Shown piece after piece: positions 3,586 through 5,564 of a DNA stretch of 5,564 bases. The DNA comes from DATLCI01 sp035526435 (GTDB lineage Bacteria; Acidobacteriota; Terriglobia; Terriglobales; Acidobacteriaceae). The stretch spans positions 1 to 5,564 of the forward strand of contig DATLCI010000105.1 of the NCBI GenBank assembly GCA_035526435.1. Direction: 5' to 3'. Each line of letters opens with the position of its first letter. Position 1 is the stretch's first letter. The position numbers and the translations under genes are program-made. The notes beneath the pieces are model-generated. The model had not been told where the DNA came from, made no database searches, and saw only the letters and a list, made by a program, of their open reading frames with translations.

Positions 3586-5564
3586 ATGGCGCTCTCTGCC
3601 AATACGAAGCTGGGCCCTTACGTGGTCTTGGGGCCGCTTAAATCCGGCGGCATGGGAGAGGTCTACCGCGCGCACGACACCGGGTTAGACCGCAGCGTCG
3701 CGCTGAAGGTCCTGCAATCGCGGCTGGTGGGGGATGCAAGTGCCATCGCTCGCTTCCAACGCGAGGCCAAGCTTGCCTCTTCCCTGAACCATCCCCACAT
3801 CATTTCCATTTATTCAACCCATGAGGTTGAGGGGCTCTTATGTATCGCCATGGAATTAGTGGATGGCGAGACGCTCTCCGAATGGCAAAAGACACATAAG
3901 CCCTCCCTGGGAAAACTTGTCGAGGTGTTCACTCAGATAGCGGACGCATTGACCTCGGCCCATAAAGCGGGCATCGTTCATCGGGACATCAAGCCGTCCA
4001 ATCTGCTGATCAATGATCAGGGCTACGTAAAAGTTTTGGATTTCGGTCTAGCCAAGCACGTGGCGACGGTGGACGGCGAGAGTTCGCAGACCAGCACCGA
4101 AACCAATATCACCGGCGGTAATGATGTGGTGGGAACTCCGGCATATATGTCCCCGGAGCAAGCCAGCGCCCGGCCGGTGGATGCGAGGACGGATATCTTT
4201 TCGCTGGGCGTGGTTTTGTATGAAGCCGCCACCGGGATGCGGCCGTTTCAGGGCGAGTCCACCATCGAGGTGTTGAACGAAGTCATCTCCAAGCCGGCCC
4301 GCCCGGCGCGCGAGATCAAGCCATCCCTGCCCGCGGAGATTGATTGGATATTGGAGCGTGCTTTAGCCAAGCAGCCTGCAGAGCGGTATGGCGCGATGTC
4401 TGAATTTGCCGCTGACCTGCGCCGCTTGCGCACCCGGTTGGATGGTGAATCGACTGTGACCAGCCGTCCGAGCGGGCGAAACCTGAAGCCACTGTACGCC
4501 GGTCTTCTATTTGCGGTGATGCTCCTCGCCGTGGCTGGCACTTGGATGTATCGGCAATCGCGACCCGGGCGCCAAAGTTCGGGAGTCCGCTATGAGAAGC
4601 TCACTGACTTCAATGATTCCGCACTGGCTCCCGCTATTTCGCCAGACGGACGCTTGGTGGCCTTCATCCGAGACGGAGGCTTCGGCTTCTCGGCGTCCAC
4701 AGGCGAGCTTTATGTGAAGCTGTTGCCCAACGGCGATCCTATCCAGTTGACCCGAGACGGGCGCGGCAAGCACACGCCTACCTTTACTCCCGACGGGAAC
4801 CGCATCGTCTACACCTGCCTGGATCGTAACTTCGCGTGGAATAGCTGTGAAGTTCCAGTCCTTGGCGGTCCCACGATTACCTTTATGCGCAATGCTTCCG
4901 GACTCACTTTTCTCGACAACGAGCGAATCATGTTTGCGGAGATTGACAAGAACCCGCACATGAGCATCATGACCTCCCGCTTGAACCGGATCGGCCAGCG
5001 TCCCATCTACATACCGCAAGGCGATGGCAGCATGGCCCACCGGACCGCGCTGTCGCCAGACAAAAAATGGGTGCTGGTGGTGGAGATGGATGGCAGTGGC
5101 TGGCTGCCTTGCCGGATCGTCCCGTTTGACGGCTCTACGCAGGGCCGGCGAGTCGGCCCCGCCGAGGGGCAATGCACCACTGCATCCTGGTCTCCGGATG
5201 GGAAATGGATGTACTTCAGTTCGAACGCGGGTGGAGCATTCCATATCTGGCGTCAGGCATTTCCCGATGGGATTCTGGAGCAGATCACGTCAGAAAGCAA
5301 CGAACAGGAGGGCACCGCGGTTGCCCCGGACGGAAAAAGCCTGATCGCATCCGTCGGCACTGCACAAGGATCCATCTGGTTCCATGATCAAAAAGGCGAC
5401 CGCCAATTGACCTTTGAAGGCGTGGCCATGCTGCCGAAGATGTCGCCCGATGGCAAGACCGTCTTTTACCTCCAGCGCAGCGGCTCCTCTCGTTCTTACA
5501 TCAGCGCGCAATTGTGGAAGCTGGACCTGCTCAGCGGAGTGAAAGAGCGCGTCTTTCCCGGATT
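3586..5564 (+). CDS. Membrane-anchored Ser/Thr protein kinase with PD40/TolB-like beta-propeller sensor domain, partial
   Basis: The frame opens at ATG 3586 and is still open at the right edge, with 659 residues visible. The kinase domain (about 11-280) has a glycine loop KSGGMGEVY (19-27), VALK with K41, alpha-C E60, HRDIKPSN (132-139), DFG (152-154), a long Ser/Thr-rich activation segment, GTPAYMSPEQ (183-192), DIFSLG and the late R267. It is an RD-type, apparently active Hanks kinase. Lys19 replaces the usual first loop glycine. One transmembrane helix (about 302-321) should put the C-terminal region in the periplasm. That region has at least six PD40-type blades, with SPDG-like cores at 352, 401, 490, 536, 580 and 620. 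Four cysteines (C411, C421, C509, C530) could form disulfides. Kinase-propeller proteins of this style are abundant in Acidobacteriota, usually about 850-900 residues by recollection, so perhaps 200 are missing. Ligand and targets are unknown. There is no in-frame start just upstream, and the promoter suggests a near-leaderless mRNA. Confidence 0.95.
   Translation, partial: MALSANTKLGPYVVLGPLKSGGMGEVYRAHDTGLDRSVALKVLQSRLVGDASAIARFQREAKLASSLNHPHIISIYSTHEVEGLLCIAMELVDGETLSEWQKTHKPSLGKLVEVFTQIADALTSAHKAGIVHRDIKPSNLLINDQGYVKVLDFGLAKHVATVDGESSQTSTETNITGGNDVVGTPAYMSPEQASARPVDARTDIFSLGVVLYEAATGMRPFQGESTIEVLNEVISKPARPAREIKPSLPAEIDWILERALAKQPAERYGAMSEFAADLRRLRTRLDGESTVTSRPSGRNLKPLYAGLLFAVMLLAVAGTWMYRQSRPGRQSSGVRYEKLTDFNDSALAPAISPDGRLVAFIRDGGFGFSASTGELYVKLLPNGDPIQLTRDGRGKHTPTFTPDGNRIVYTCLDRNFAWNSCEVPVLGGPTITFMRNASGLTFLDNERIMFAEIDKNPHMSIMTSRLNRIGQRPIYIPQGDGSMAHRTALSPDKKWVLVVEMDGSGWLPCRIVPFDGSTQGRRVGPAEGQCTTASWSPDGKWMYFSSNAGGAFHIWRQAFPDGILEQITSESNEQEGTAVAPDGKSLIASVGTAQGSIWFHDQKGDRQLTFEGVAMLPKMSPDGKTVFYLQRSGSSRSYISAQLWKLDLLSGVKERVFPG

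Noticed and set aside
4069..4161. Long Ser/Thr-rich activation segment of the kinase as a novel insert
   Set aside because: Segments of similar length before GTxAYMSPEQ are, as far as I recall, common in acidobacterial kinases of this type, so it is not exceptional.
4507..5244. A 245-codon minus-strand open frame antisense to the kinase propeller
   Set aside because: The sense frame encodes regular SPDG propeller repeats and is continuous to the window edge. The antisense translation resembles no family I know.

Overview
The window reads as ordinary chromosomal DNA of moderately high GC. It probably comes from an Acidobacteriota (Terriglobia/Koribacter-like) bacterium. The main clue is the last gene, a membrane-anchored Ser/Thr kinase with a C-terminal PD40/TolB-type beta-propeller, an architecture greatly expanded in that phylum. 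A Tat-exported M24 peptidase and a pirin/flavin-reductase/DinB cluster also fit. The taxonomic call is inference from remembered family style, not from a search.

Layout, left to right. (1) 1-302, minus strand: the 5' two-thirds or more of a DCC-type (DUF393) thiol-disulfide oxidoreductase-like protein, running off the left edge. (2) A 47-bp divergent gap. (3) 350-2165, plus strand: a three-gene cluster of pirin, NADPH-dependent FMN reductase and a DinB-fold protein. Pirin and reductase are 50 bp apart, and that gap holds a candidate promoter and a 20-bp dyad. Reductase and DinB overlap by an ATGA. (4) 2166-3527, minus strand: a Tat-signal M24-family (Xaa-Pro peptidase-like) metallopeptidase, convergent with DinB with no bases between the two stop codons. 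(5) 3528-3585: a 58-bp divergent gap with a good sigma70-like promoter pointing right. (6) 3586 to the right edge, plus strand: the kinase-propeller protein, 659 residues visible and still open.

The first four genes share a redox/electrophile theme: a CxxC thiol protein, a pirin dioxygenase-like cupin, a flavin quinone/azo/metal reductase and a DinB-fold protein, whose family includes thiol S-transferases. They may form a small detoxification unit, but this is a hypothesis from proximity. The secreted peptidase and the sensor kinase are divergent neighbours with no demonstrated functional link. No RNA genes, insertion sequences, CRISPR arrays or long repeats were seen. No intergenic stretch exceeds 60 bp. 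I did not find an evidently new biological system; the best leads are small-scale regulatory structures and an atypical kinase glycine loop.
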